Shown: one piece after another, positions 1-6,915 of the stretch
How positions within the stretch are numbered: the stretch's first letter is position 1
Layout of the letters: every line of letters begins with the position of its first letter
Assembly (NCBI GenBank): GCA_023433615.1
Contig: JAEZCJ010000047.1
Location: 1-64,000 of the forward strand
Source of the DNA: Bacillota bacterium
GTDB lineage: Bacteria > Bacillota > Bacilli > Paenibacillales > Paenibacillaceae
Direction of reading: 5' to 3'
DNA length: 64,000 nucleotides
The notes under the pieces: generated by a model
What the model saw: only the letters and a program-made list of their open reading frames with translations
The model's database searches: none
Told to the model about the DNA's origin: nothing
Translations under genes and position numbers: made by a program

Positions 1-291
1 ATTCACACGAATCCCGGCCACGCCTGGTCCGTTCCGGTCATGGCGGAGTCCGTCCATCTGAGCCCAAGTTATTTGCAGTCCTTGTACAAGTCTGCCTTCG
101 GCATCTCATGCATGGACGATGTCATTCAGAGCCGAATCCGGCTTGCCAAGGAACAGCTTATATACGGCTCGCAGCGGATCGCCGACATAGCTGCATTATG
201 CGGCTACCGGAATATCGAACACTTCTCGAGACAATTCCGCCTTCATGTCGGATGTACGCCCCGCGCTTTCCGCAGTTCAGGAGGCGCGTAG
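1..291 (+). CDS. AraC-family transcriptional regulator, C-terminal fragment (5' end outside window)
   Basis: The reading frame is already open at base 1 and ends at 291, so only the last 96 codons are visible. They contain the double helix-turn-helix of AraC/XylS regulators: the first unit runs through 'MAESVHLSPSYLQSLYK' and the second contains 'RIADIAALCGY' followed by 'HFSRQFR' and the usual 'GCTPRAFR' close. The sensor domain, and so the effector and targets, cannot be seen. The internal ATG at 40 is not taken as the start because the domain begins before it. It points towards the convergent DUF302 gene, 11 bases away, and is probably unrelated to the sulfur island. Confidence 0.85.
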   Translation: MHTNPGHAWSVPVMAESVHLSPSYLQSLYKSAFGISCMDDVIQSRIRLAKEQLIYGSQRIADIAALCGYRNIEHFSRQFRLHVGCTPRAFRSSGGA

Positions 292-302
292 ATAACATCC
301 GA

Positions 303-689
303 TTATTTGCACTTATCGATACAGGAAATCAAGCGTTCCTCTATATCAGCCGCCAAAGCCGCCATGGCATTCGAATCGCCTGCCCTCCCGATAAGAACGG
401 TTGGTCTAGGCATCCCGATTGCAGTTCTTCCCTCATGCTCATAGACCGCGATCTTACAAGGCAGGAAGTATCCGTATAGACGGTCTTCGCTCAATACACG
501 GTGCGCTTCTATGGGATTGCATACTTCTAGAATCATGTATTTGCCGGTATGGTCCAGACCCTTCTCCTTCAATTTATCCTGTAAATCGAATCGCCACAGA
601 ACCCCAAATTGTTCTTCCTTGAGGTTGTGTTCCAGTCCGGCGATGGCTTCATCGACCGATTGCGCCGTCTCGATGGTGTAGTGGAACAT
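303..689 (-). CDS. DUF302 family protein
   Basis: A 128-residue cytoplasmic protein of the DUF302 family. It shows the family pattern of an N-terminal 'FHYTIET' strand, the 'FGVLWRFDLQDKLKEKG' stretch, and the 'YMILEVCNP' and 'GYFLPCKIAVYE' segments. The second cysteine (LPCK) is typical of the family. The start at 689 is chosen because GGGGAGGG lies eight bases upstream; a longer version reaching 755 would lack both a ribosome site and homology. DUF302 genes often sit beside sulfur-transfer genes, and this one is next to the CstR island. Its biochemical role is not established and no operator is seen in front of it. Confidence 0.85.
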   Translation of the reverse strand: MFHYTIETAQSVDEAIAGLEHNLKEEQFGVLWRFDLQDKLKEKGLDHTGKYMILEVCNPIEAHRVLSEDRLYGYFLPCKIAVYEHEGRTAIGMPRPTVLIGRAGDSNAMAALAADIEERLISCIDKCK

Positions 690-852
690 GGCCAACCCTC
701 CCCAATATCGGTGTGAATGAACAGCCGTAGTCTGCCCTGTCGCGATTGCAGCCATTCTACGCGTATCACACGAACCGAGAGAATAGATTGCCGTAATCAG
801 CAGAAAAACCTGCTAAGCCGCATTCGCGTACCCAGCAGGTTCTTTCTTCGCC

Positions 853-1239
853 TTATCGCTTGATTTGTCCGTTCCAAGCCGAGATGCCGACTTGAAGATG
901 CGCAAGATTAGCATATCCTCTGCCGCTCAGCAAGCGTGCCGCTTGTTTGCTGCGCATACCGCTTCTGCAGTACAAGTATACGTTACGATCCTTAGCGATC
1001 TCGTCGGTCTTGCTGCCCAACTGCGACAACGGGATATTGACGGCACCGGGGATATGTCCCGACCGGAATTCGGCAGGTTCGCGTACATCGATCAGCATGC
1101 CGTTATTCGCGTTACGCCATTCCGCTTGGAAGGCGTCGGCTCGGAGCGTTCGCAATCCCTTCGTTGGCGCCATCCGCATATAGAACAAGAAGACGATTGC
1201 GAGCAGGAACACCCCATAAATGATGGTCGTCGTATCCAA
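853..1239 (-). CDS. Membrane-anchored single-domain rhodanese (sulfurtransferase)
   Basis: A protein of 128 residues. Residues 5-21 form one hydrophobic helix, followed by a basic stretch, which suggests an N-terminal membrane anchor with the rhodanese domain in the cytosol. The domain holds 'IDVREPAEF', 'GHIPGAVNIP' and the catalytic loop CRSGMRS with Cys91. The enzyme should accept a sulfane sulfur as a cysteine persulfide and pass it to thiol acceptors. It begins with TTG at 1239 behind GGGGAG and lies 26 bases downstream of cstR, so the two are probably co-transcribed. A lone half operator (TATACCCC) lies in the gap. Confidence 0.9.
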   Translation of the reverse strand: MDTTTIIYGVFLLAIVFLFYMRMAPTKGLRTLRADAFQAEWRNANNGMLIDVREPAEFRSGHIPGAVNIPLSQLGSKTDEIAKDRNVYLYCRSGMRSKQAARLLSGRGYANLAHLQVGISAWNGQIKR

Positions 1240-1265
1240 CGTTGTTCTCTCCCCTCGTTATACCC

Positions 1266-1529
1266 CTATCTGCTCTTGATAAGCAGGTCTACCGCTTCCT
1301 TGACCACTTGTCCCGTCTCTTTGCCTTGCTCCATCTGTTCAACGAGACATTGCTCCAGATTAACCGCAACGATATAAGCGATCGCCTTATCCGCCGCGCT
1401 TCGAATGGCTGACAATTGCGCCACGACATCCTTGCAATGCTTGCCTTCTTCCATCATGTTCAGCACGCCGCGAGCTTGTCCCTCGAGCCGCTTCAGCCGG
1501 CGTTTAACGTCATCATCGTATTGCATCAT
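1266..1529 (-). CDS. cstR: CstR-type persulfide-sensing repressor (CsoR family)
   Basis: An 87-residue all-helical DNA-binding protein of the CsoR/RcnR family, with the family's N-terminal 'RLKRLEGQARGVLNMMEEG' segment. The two family cysteines are present (Cys32 in GKHCKDV and Cys61 in NLEQCL). The histidine that completes the copper site of CsoR is replaced by asparagine (N57), exactly as in staphylococcal CstR. Established knowledge: CstR is derepressed when persulfides or polysulfides cross-link its two cysteines. A start at the first of two ATGs is supported by GAGG seven bases upstream. The nearby ATACCC-N4-GGGTAT palindromes (2149, 2636, 6402, 6470) resemble CstR operators, so this protein is the likely master repressor of the island. 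Confidence 0.9.
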   Translation of the reverse strand: MMQYDDDVKRRLKRLEGQARGVLNMMEEGKHCKDVVAQLSAIRSAADKAIAYIVAVNLEQCLVEQMEQGKETGQVVKEAVDLLIKSR

Positions 1530-1627
1530 CGATCATCCTCTCGTATCTCTATTCCTATAAGGCTATTATGAACAATAATTCCCCGGCTCACAATACGGAA
1601 TGATCAATCAGCATGATGCGTACGTCA

Positions 1628-2116
1628 TTAGATGAACAGATTGACTTTCGCTTCTGTCGCGTCACCGAGATAAGCGGCTACGCCTGCGTATTCGATACCC
1701 TCGATCAGTTCCTCTTGCTGCAAGCCGAGAAGGTCCATCGTCATCGTGCAAGCGACGAGCTTCACGCCTTGCTCCTGTGCCAACTCGATCAGCTGCGGCA
1801 GGCTAAGCGCATTATGTTTCTTCATGACATGCTTGATCATCGCCGGGCCGGCGCCCGCGAAATTCATGCGCGAGAGGCCGAGTTTCTTCGAGCCGCGAGG
1901 CATCATCCATGCGAATGCCTTCTCGAGCCACCCTTTTTTCACGACTGCCTTCTGATCTCTGCGAAGGGTATTGAGCCCCCAGAAAGTAAAGAATATCGTC
2001 ACTTCATGGTCGTAAGCCGCTGCGCCGTTCGCAATAATAAACGCGGCGATCGCCTTGTCGAGATCGCCGCTGAAGAGCACGATCGTCGTCTTGTCTTGGG
2101 AGTTAGCTTGTGCCAT
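1628..2116 (-). CDS. DsrE/DsrF-like (DsrE2) sulfur-carrier protein
   Basis: A 162-residue protein of the DsrE/F/H superfamily. It has the initial Rossmann-like 'TTIVLFSGDLDKAIAAF' segment, the hydrophobic 'VTIFFTFWGLN' strand and the conserved 'VKLVACTMTMDLLG' loop with Cys123 as the probable sulfur-accepting residue. The central insertion (residues 55-100, with 'MMPRGSKKLGLSRMN') is characteristic of the longer DsrE2 branch. Such proteins relay persulfide sulfur between rhodaneses and TusA. The gene has its own candidate CstR operator at 2149-2162, so it is probably induced by reactive sulfur species. Confidence 0.9.
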   Translation of the reverse strand: MAQANSQDKTTIVLFSGDLDKAIAAFIIANGAAAYDHEVTIFFTFWGLNTLRRDQKAVVKKGWLEKAFAWMMPRGSKKLGLSRMNFAGAGPAMIKHVMKKHNALSLPQLIELAQEQGVKLVACTMTMDLLGLQQEELIEGIEYAGVAAYLGDATEAKVNLFI

Positions 2117-2148
2117 CCTATCCTTCCTTTCTATTCCTTAATTACATA

Positions 2149-2162
2149 TACCCGTAAGGGTA
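2149..2162. promoter_or_regulatory. Candidate CstR operator 1
   Basis: TACCC-GTAA-GGGTA is an inverted repeat with a four-base spacer, 32 bases before the start of the DsrE2 gene. It shares its core and spacing with three other palindromes in the island and resembles described CstR/CsoR operators. Assignment to CstR is inferred from this and from gene content. Confidence 0.7.
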
Positions 2163-2183
2163 ACTATAATCCCAAAAAAAAAA

Positions 2184-2588
2184 TTAGGAGACTTCCGATA
2201 TCTGTCGATGGTTGCTCGCCTGCCCGCCATGTCCTCGGGATCTGCACACAACGCCGGTCAGCCCTGTAAATCCCTCATTCTGTAAAATCTTCGCCGCACG
2301 CCGGATATGAGCTTTGGATGTCGATACGATGACGACCTCTTGATCGCGGCGCAGCTCCTTCTTGCTGACGTATGGCAATCGGCCGATATAGATATTGATG
2401 GCATCCGAGTGATGCTCCGATTCGAAGTCGATCGGATCGCGTATGTCGAGGATTTGAACGCCCGTAGACGCCAATCGCTCATTGGGCCCGTCTTCAACCA
2501 TGATGGAGAACCCCTGAACCGGCCCCCGTCTTCGATACAGCATCAGGACCGCGATGAATCCGGCAGCGAGTGCCAGCGTTACCGCCAT
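2184..2588 (-). CDS. Membrane-anchored rhodanese-like protein lacking the catalytic cysteine
   Basis: A 134-residue protein with an N-terminal hydrophobic helix (residues 2-18), then a basic stop-transfer RRR, then a rhodanese fold ('VQILDIRDPIDF', 'VVIVSTSKAHIRRAA'). In the active-site loop the expected cysteine is Ser89. The C-terminal part is unusual: after 'GFTGLTGVV' comes Cys115 followed by a polar Gly/His/Ser tail. The protein is therefore either a non-catalytic scaffold or sensor, or it uses Cys115. The start is supported by GAGGAGG upstream. It is preceded by the best-formed operator of this part of the island (2636-2655), so it is probably CstR-regulated on its own transcript. Confidence 0.8.
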   Translation of the reverse strand: MAVTLALAAGFIAVLMLYRRRGPVQGFSIMVEDGPNERLASTGVQILDIRDPIDFESEHHSDAINIYIGRLPYVSKKELRRDQEVVIVSTSKAHIRRAAKILQNEGFTGLTGVVCRSRGHGGQASNHRQISEVS

Positions 2589-2635
2589 GCTGACCGCCTC
2601 CTCTCTGCGGTGTAAGGAATCGATATGCCTCTACT

Positions 2636-2655
2636 ATATACCCCGATGGGTATAT
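2636..2655. promoter_or_regulatory. Candidate CstR operator 2
   Basis: A perfect inverted repeat ATATACCC-CGAT-GGGTATAT with 8-base arms, 47 bases before the degenerate rhodanese gene on the minus strand. It has the same core and four-base spacer as the other three sites. Confidence 0.75.
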
Positions 2656-2741
2656 CATTCAATCGGAAATCGTTGGCAGCAATGATACCGTGCCTGAAGG
2701 AGGAAGGAGAATGGGTGGCGATGCCATTCTCCCGGCGGAGC

Positions 2742-2969
2742 TCAGCCTTTCTTGATCCAGAATTTATACACGCCGTTCTCTTCCTTACTCTCGAGCATCT
2801 CGTTCCCCGTCTTCTTCGCCCATGCCGTCAGATCATTGAGCGCACCCTTATCCGTTGCGTGGACTTCGAGAACTTGGCCGGACGTCAGTTCCTCGATCGA
2901 TTTTCTAGTCTTTACGATCGGCATCGGACATGCCAGCCCGCATGCGTCTAACACTTTATCGCTATTCAT
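2742..2969 (-). CDS. tusA: TusA-family sulfur carrier protein
   Basis: A 75-residue TusA/SirA-type protein. The signature 'LACPMPIVKTRK' contains the sulfur-carrying Cys14 (CPxP), and Cys10 precedes it. The rest follows the two-layer alpha/beta fold: 'GQVLEVHATDKGALNDL', then 'WAKKTGNEML', ending in 'GVYKFWIKKG'. It receives persulfide sulfur from rhodaneses and DsrE and hands it on. The start at 2969 is chosen because GGAGGG stands eight bases upstream; the upstream extension of the frame overlaps the end of the dioxygenase gene. It is the last gene of the run that starts with the TauE exporter at 6335. Confidence 0.92.
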   Translation of the reverse strand: MNSDKVLDACGLACPMPIVKTRKSIEELTSGQVLEVHATDKGALNDLTAWAKKTGNEMLESKEENGVYKFWIKKG

Positions 2970-3000
2970 GCTCGTATTCCCTCCAGTTCGAGTATTCGCA

Positions 3001-4146
3001 TTAGTTGTCGTGAACCGCGCAGCGGTTCGGACCGATTTCCATTTCGCGCTGCTCATCTTCGTCCGGATTAATCCGGCCCATGTTGGTCTGACGGATCTCC
3101 TGGTACGCATTCGGCTGCGGCGGCAATCCTTCTGTTACGGTCTTGCGGAACTCGCTTTCGTCCTTGATATTCAAGCCGGGATTGCGCTCATAGAGATCGC
3201 CGAGCCGACCGGATACCAGCCCCCGCTCGCCCAATTCAGTCACCTTGCCGAAGTGAGCCGGCAGCACGACCAGATCCTCGGACAGATTCTTGTATCGGCG
3301 ATAGAGCGTTTCGCGCAGGTCGCCTACCCAGTCCTCCGCAAGGCCCGCAAGGTCCGGACGCCCGATCGATTCGATGAACAAGATATCGCCGGACAACAAG
3401 AACCGGTTATCGACAATGAAGGATGTAGAGCCGATCGTATGGCCTGGCGAGTAGATCGGCTGCACGACGATCCGCTCTTGTCCAACGGTAATGTCCTTGC
3501 CTTCTTCCAGCTTCTCGTACGCGAACGTTACTTCGCCGGCATCCTTCGGCGGCAGATGGTAGGAAGCCCCATGCTTCTCGGCGAGCGCGCGTCCGCCGGA
3601 AATATGGTCGGCATGCAGGTGGGTGTCGATCGTATGAACCAGCTTAACGCCTTTCGACTGCAGGAACGATTCATACTGATCGATCATCCGCCCCGTATCG
3701 ATCAAGGCTGCTTCGCCTTCCGACAAGACCGCGTAGGACAAGCAGCCTTTGCCGATGCGTACGAACTGATACAGCTCCCCGCCGGCCGTAAGGTCCGCGA
3801 CTTTGACCGGTTCCAGATACTCGCTCCACGACTTCATGCCGCCTTCAAGGTAGGACACGTTCGTGCGTCCCGCTTCCGCGATCTGTTCCGCGATGAATTT
3901 CGACGATCCTTCCTTCGCGCAGACGACGAGCAGCGGCTTGCCGTCCGGAATTTGATCCAGCGCCGGATCGACGCCGTCAAGCAGATCGAAGTACGGAATG
4001 TTGACGATATGCACGCTCTTCCCTTCGATTTTCCAATCCGCAAAGTCCGTTTCGTTACGTACATCCAGTATGAATAATTCGGCGCCGTCGATGACTTGCC
4101 GCGCCACTTCCTTAGCCGACATCCGATTGATCGTAGACGTTGTCAT
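3001..4146 (-). CDS. Rhodanese-metallo-beta-lactamase fusion, probable persulfide dioxygenase (CstB-like)
   Basis: A 381-residue two-domain enzyme. Residues 1-115 are a rhodanese with Cys76 in 'VVCAKEGSS'. From about residue 125 comes a metallo-beta-lactamase fold with the iron-binding set H176, H178, D180, H181 ('THLHADH'), H236, D254 and H298 ('LPAHFG'), typical of ETHE1/CstB persulfide dioxygenases that oxidise low-molecular-weight persulfides to sulfite or thiosulfate. The order (rhodanese first) differs from staphylococcal CstB, where the dioxygenase domain leads. A good AAGGGGAG ribosome site precedes the ATG. It sits in the middle of the CstR-type run between DsrE and TusA. Confidence 0.88.
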   Translation of the reverse strand: MTTSTINRMSAKEVARQVIDGAELFILDVRNETDFADWKIEGKSVHIVNIPYFDLLDGVDPALDQIPDGKPLLVVCAKEGSSKFIAEQIAEAGRTNVSYLEGGMKSWSEYLEPVKVADLTAGGELYQFVRIGKGCLSYAVLSEGEAALIDTGRMIDQYESFLQSKGVKLVHTIDTHLHADHISGGRALAEKHGASYHLPPKDAGEVTFAYEKLEEGKDITVGQERIVVQPIYSPGHTIGSTSFIVDNRFLLSGDILFIESIGRPDLAGLAEDWVGDLRETLYRRYKNLSEDLVVLPAHFGKVTELGERGLVSGRLGDLYERNPGLNIKDESEFRKTVTEGLPPQPNAYQEIRQTNMGRINPDEDEQREMEIGPNRCAVHDN

Positions 4147-4168
4147 TGCAATCTCCCCTTTGTTGTCA

Positions 4169-4564
4169 TTAGAAAGTCAGCGTGACGTTCGCGTCCTGCG
4201 CGAAGTCGAGAAACGTAACCGCTCCTCCCACGTCGATCCCGTCGATGAAATCTTCCTTCTTGAGATTCATGACGTCCATTGTCATTTGACATGCGATTAT
4301 TTTCACGCCCAACTCCTGTGCCATAGCGACAAGGTCCGGTATCGCCGGCACGTTCGCTGCTTTGAAGCCCTGTTCAAAGTGCTCCTTGCCCGCCGGCATC
4401 TGCAGCTGGGCATAGGCTTGCTTGTGAATGAGGTTCAAGCCCTCGAAGGTAAAGAAAATCGCCACTTCCGCATCGGTTGCAGCCGCAGCCGTTGCGATGT
4501 TGAACACTTTATAAGCATCGAATAACCCGCCGTTGCTTGCAATAATCGCTACTTTACTGGACAT
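4169..4564 (-). CDS. DsrE-family sulfur relay protein
   Basis: A 131-residue member of the DsrE/F superfamily, shorter than the DsrE2 protein at 1628. It starts 'KVAIIASNGG', has the hydrophobic 'VAIFFTFEGLN' strand and carries the probable sulfur-accepting Cys92 in 'IIACQMTMDVM'. Staphylococcal CstA is a multidomain protein that includes TusA-like, rhodanese and DsrE modules. Here those modules are split between this gene and the TusA-rhodanese gene just upstream. The ribosome site GGAGG is clear. The gap to the dioxygenase is only 22 bases, indicating an operon. Confidence 0.9.
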   Translation of the reverse strand: MSSKVAIIASNGGLFDAYKVFNIATAAAATDAEVAIFFTFEGLNLIHKQAYAQLQMPAGKEHFEQGFKAANVPAIPDLVAMAQELGVKIIACQMTMDVMNLKKEDFIDGIDVGGAVTFLDFAQDANVTLTF

Positions 4565-4626
4565 GTCAATTCCTCCGTAGAATCAATTTGTTTAGGATCA
4601 CTAGAAGACTATCTATGCAGCCTAGG

Positions 4627-5208
4627 TTACACGTCCTTCTCGACTTCGCCTTCCCAGGAGGTCATTCCCGGAATGACGTTCTTCACATGCTTGAAGCCTT
4701 TGCCCGCCAGCATGCTGCATGCCATGTCGCTGCGGCTGCCAGTTCGGCACACGACGTGGTATTCTTTCTCGGCATCAAGCTCCTGCAGGCGCGCATCCAG
4801 TTCACCCGCAGGAATCGATATGGCACCGGGCAGCCGCCCGAAAGCATATTCCGCAGGCTCACGTACGTCAATAATGTTCAGTTTCTCGCCCGAAGCGAGC
4901 TGGGCCTTGATCTCGTCCAGCGAAGCCGTATGCGGGAATTTCGTTTCTTCCTTCACCTCGGCGGGATCTGCTTTGCGGATAAAGTGCCGATAGACCCCGT
5001 TCTCTTCTCTCAGCCCGATGTATAGGTGTCCGGTACGTTTGCTCCAGCTCTGGAGGTCGGCGACAGAGCCTTTGTCGGTCGATCGGACCTCCAGTACATC
5101 GCCGGTATTCAGTTCTTCGATCGCCTTTTTGGTCTTCACGACCGGCAGCGGGCAAGCAAGCCCTTCACACTCAAGCGTACGATTTGCCTTCAACGTTGCT
5201 GTTGTCAT
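4627..5208 (-). CDS. TusA-rhodanese fusion sulfurtransferase (CstA-like)
   Basis: A 193-residue protein of two sulfur-handling domains. Residues 1-80 are TusA with 'LACPLPVVKTKKA' (Cys19). Residues 95-190 are a rhodanese with 'NIIDVREPAEY' and the active loop CRTGSRS (Cys154). Physical fusion implies direct persulfide transfer between the two cysteines. The TusA half closely resembles the free TusA encoded at 2742 (both have 'EELxxGxVLEV' and 'ATDKG/STDKG'), suggesting duplication within the island. Together with the separate DsrE gene it covers the modules of staphylococcal CstA. The ribosome site GGAGGGGG lies upstream, and it overlaps no neighbour. Confidence 0.92.
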   Translation of the reverse strand: MTTATLKANRTLECEGLACPLPVVKTKKAIEELNTGDVLEVRSTDKGSVADLQSWSKRTGHLYIGLREENGVYRHFIRKADPAEVKEETKFPHTASLDEIKAQLASGEKLNIIDVREPAEYAFGRLPGAISIPAGELDARLQELDAEKEYHVVCRTGSRSDMACSMLAGKGFKHVKNVIPGMTSWEGEVEKDV

Positions 5209-5229
5209 ATGCGAATTCCCCCTCCATAT

Positions 5230-5541
5230 TTACTCGATATCGCCTTGCCAAGCGCTCATGCCGCCCGGCATATTGATGACGTTGTAGCCCATGGCCGCAA
5301 GAAACTCGCAGGCTATGCTGCTTCTTCCGCCGCTGCGGCACACGACGACCGTCTCGCCTTCCTTATCGAGTTCTCCATGCCTTGCCTCTATCTCGCCGAG
5401 CGGTATATGCTTCGCGCCCGGAATATGTCCGGAAGCCCATTCGTCCGGCTCGCGCACATCCAGAATGGTGAAGTTGTCACCGCGCTTCATCCGTTCTTTC
5501 ACTTCAAACGGCAGCTGCAAGCGAACTTGATTGGACTGCAT
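5230..5541 (-). CDS. Single-domain cytosolic rhodanese
   Basis: A compact 103-residue rhodanese without a membrane segment. It shows 'FTILDVREPDEW', 'SGHIPGAKHIPL' and the active-site loop CRSGGRS (Cys68), then 'MPGGMSAWQG' at the end. It should catalyse sulfane sulfur transfer to thiols such as TusA. A GGAGGA ribosome site precedes the ATG. It lies 21 bases before the TusA-rhodanese gene and 14 bases after the exporter gene, so it belongs to the same transcript. Confidence 0.93.
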   Translation of the reverse strand: MQSNQVRLQLPFEVKERMKRGDNFTILDVREPDEWASGHIPGAKHIPLGEIEARHGELDKEGETVVVCRSGGRSSIACEFLAAMGYNVINMPGGMSAWQGDIE

Positions 5542-5555
5542 TATGCGTTCCTCCC

Positions 5556-6335
5556 TTATGTGAGAATATCAAGCCATATCTTAACGACAGTACCTATGAT
5601 CAGCACGGCAAGAAGCCATTGCAGTACCTTCGTGTTCATTCGTTTGCTGATGGCGGCGCCAATCGGCGAAGCGATCGTGCTCGCCGCGACCATGACGATC
5701 GACGGAATCAGAAGCATATGCCCGCCCATTAGCTTGCCTGCCGTTGAACCGATCGATGAGATGAACGTGATGGCAAGCGACGATGCGATGGCGACACGAG
5801 TCGGAATCCGCAGGATAACAAGCATGACGGGAACCGTGATGAAAGCCCCTGCTGCGCCTACGATACCGGACAGAATTCCGATGACTCCCGCCAATGTCGC
5901 TGCGAGCGGCTTGTTGAATCGCAGCTGGGTGAAGTCAGTTGTTTCGTCCCCTTTCTTCGGCAGAAACATCATGACGGCGGCAATCAGTGCAAGAATGGCG
6001 TACGTGAGGTTGATCGCTTCATCGGGTAGATACTTCGATCCGTACCCGCCGATGAAGCTGCCCGCCACGATCGCAATCCCCATGTTTAGCACCAGCGCCT
6101 TATTGATATATCCACCTTTACGAAAAGCGAATATGCCGGCCAAAGAAGCGAAGAATACTTGTACAGCGCTGATTGCCGATACTTCTTGTGCCGTAAAAGC
6201 AATGAAACCTAGTGCCGGCGGGATATACAGAAGCATCGGATACTTAATGATCGATCCTCCGATTCCCACCATCCCGGAAATTAGTGACCCCGCGAAGCCG
6301 ATTGCGAACAGCGTGATCATCCAACCAATGTCCAT
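5556..6335 (-). CDS. TauE/SafE-family sulfur-oxyanion exporter
   Basis: A 259-residue polytopic membrane protein of the TauE/SafE (DUF81) family with about eight hydrophobic segments and the family's 'GMVGIGGSIIKYPMLL' and 'GILSGIVGAAGAF' half-repeats. In CstR-type operons such proteins are thought to export sulfite or thiosulfate produced by the dioxygenase. The start at 6335 is chosen because AAAGGAG stands just upstream; an extension to 6368 lacks a ribosome site. It is the first gene of the run down to tusA at 2742 and follows operator 3 (6402-6419) on the minus strand. Confidence 0.9.
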   Translation of the reverse strand: MDIGWMITLFAIGFAGSLISGMVGIGGSIIKYPMLLYIPPALGFIAFTAQEVSAISAVQVFFASLAGIFAFRKGGYINKALVLNMGIAIVAGSFIGGYGSKYLPDEAINLTYAILALIAAVMMFLPKKGDETTDFTQLRFNKPLAATLAGVIGILSGIVGAAGAFITVPVMLVILRIPTRVAIASSLAITFISSIGSTAGKLMGGHMLLIPSIVMVAASTIASPIGAAISKRMNTKVLQWLLAVLIIGTVVKIWLDILT

Positions 6336-6401
6336 GGGTACTCCTTTCCGCGGAACTTCGTGAACCAACAGCTGTAGTATGCTTCGTTTACACCCACACT
6401 C

Positions 6402-6419
6402 AATACCCCATGGGGTATT
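6402..6419. promoter_or_regulatory. Candidate CstR operator 3
   Basis: AATACCC-CATG-GGGTATT is a perfect inverted repeat located 66 bases before the exporter gene. It is the nearest operator to the six-gene sulfur run on the minus strand. Confidence 0.75.
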
Positions 6420-6469
6420 ATTTCGGGTAAAAAAAAGAGCATCCCAGCAATGCGATGTCCGCTAATTCA

Positions 6470-6485
6470 ATACCCCGTGGGGTAT
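6470..6485. promoter_or_regulatory. Candidate CstR operator 4
   Basis: ATACCC-CGTG-GGGTAT lies 67 bases (centre to centre) from operator 3 in the divergent region and faces the arsR/CoA-disulfide-reductase pair on the plus strand. Together the two sites could control both directions. Confidence 0.75.
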
Positions 6486-6612
6486 GTGAATACTATAACC
6501 GTTATTTTCGTAACCGTCAACCCCCTGGATCGATTCGTCTGTGACGATCATCACAGTAATTCGGCTGACAGAATCGTAATATTGCGATATATCGATAAGG
6601 AGGATTCCTGCT

Positions 6613-6915
6613 ATGGACAGCAACATTAGACAACTTGAGACGGCCGCTGAACTGCTGAAGGCACTCAGCCATCCCGTGCGGTTATGCATCGTGAGAAGGC
6701 TGGCTGAACAAGGGGATTGCAACGTGACGTTCATCCAGGATTGCATGGGACTTCCGCAATCGACGGTCTCGACCCATCTGCAGAAGCTGCGAGCCGCAGG
6801 AATTGTTAGCACATCTCGACAAGGACTTGAAGTCATCTATTCCCTGCATAACGAGCAGACGAGACGAGTCATTGATCTATTATTCCCGACATCGGAGGAG
6901 AACACCCATGCATAA
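6613..6915 (+). CDS. ArsR/SmtB-family regulator with three cysteines
   Basis: A 100-residue winged-helix protein: 'LLKALSHPVRLCIVRRL' (helix 2-3), recognition helix 'GLPQSTVSTHLQKL', then the wing 'RQGLEVIYSL'. Three cysteines (25, 36, 44) sit in or near the DNA-binding half. They do not form the ArsR 'ELCVCDL' metal box, so thiol-based (persulfide) or other sensing is possible. It is translated from a GGAGG site and its stop overlaps the next gene by eight bases (ATG at 6908), a tight coupling to the CoA-disulfide reductase. The promoter region holds operator 4, so both CstR and this protein may act there. Confidence 0.88.
   Translation: MDSNIRQLETAAELLKALSHPVRLCIVRRLAEQGDCNVTFIQDCMGLPQSTVSTHLQKLRAAGIVSTSRQGLEVIYSLHNEQTRRVIDLLFPTSEENTHA

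Noticed and set aside
1266..1529. Copper-sensing CsoR rather than CstR
   Set aside because: The histidine of the Cys-His-Cys copper site is Asn here and no copper transport genes are near, whereas sulfur genes surround it.
2752..4077. A 441-codon open frame on the plus strand
   Set aside because: It lies antisense to tusA and the dioxygenase gene, has no domain and no ribosome site; it is a codon-bias shadow of the minus-strand genes.
5026..6363. A 445-codon plus-strand frame
   Set aside because: Antisense to the TusA-rhodanese, rhodanese and TauE genes, which have clear motifs and ribosome sites.
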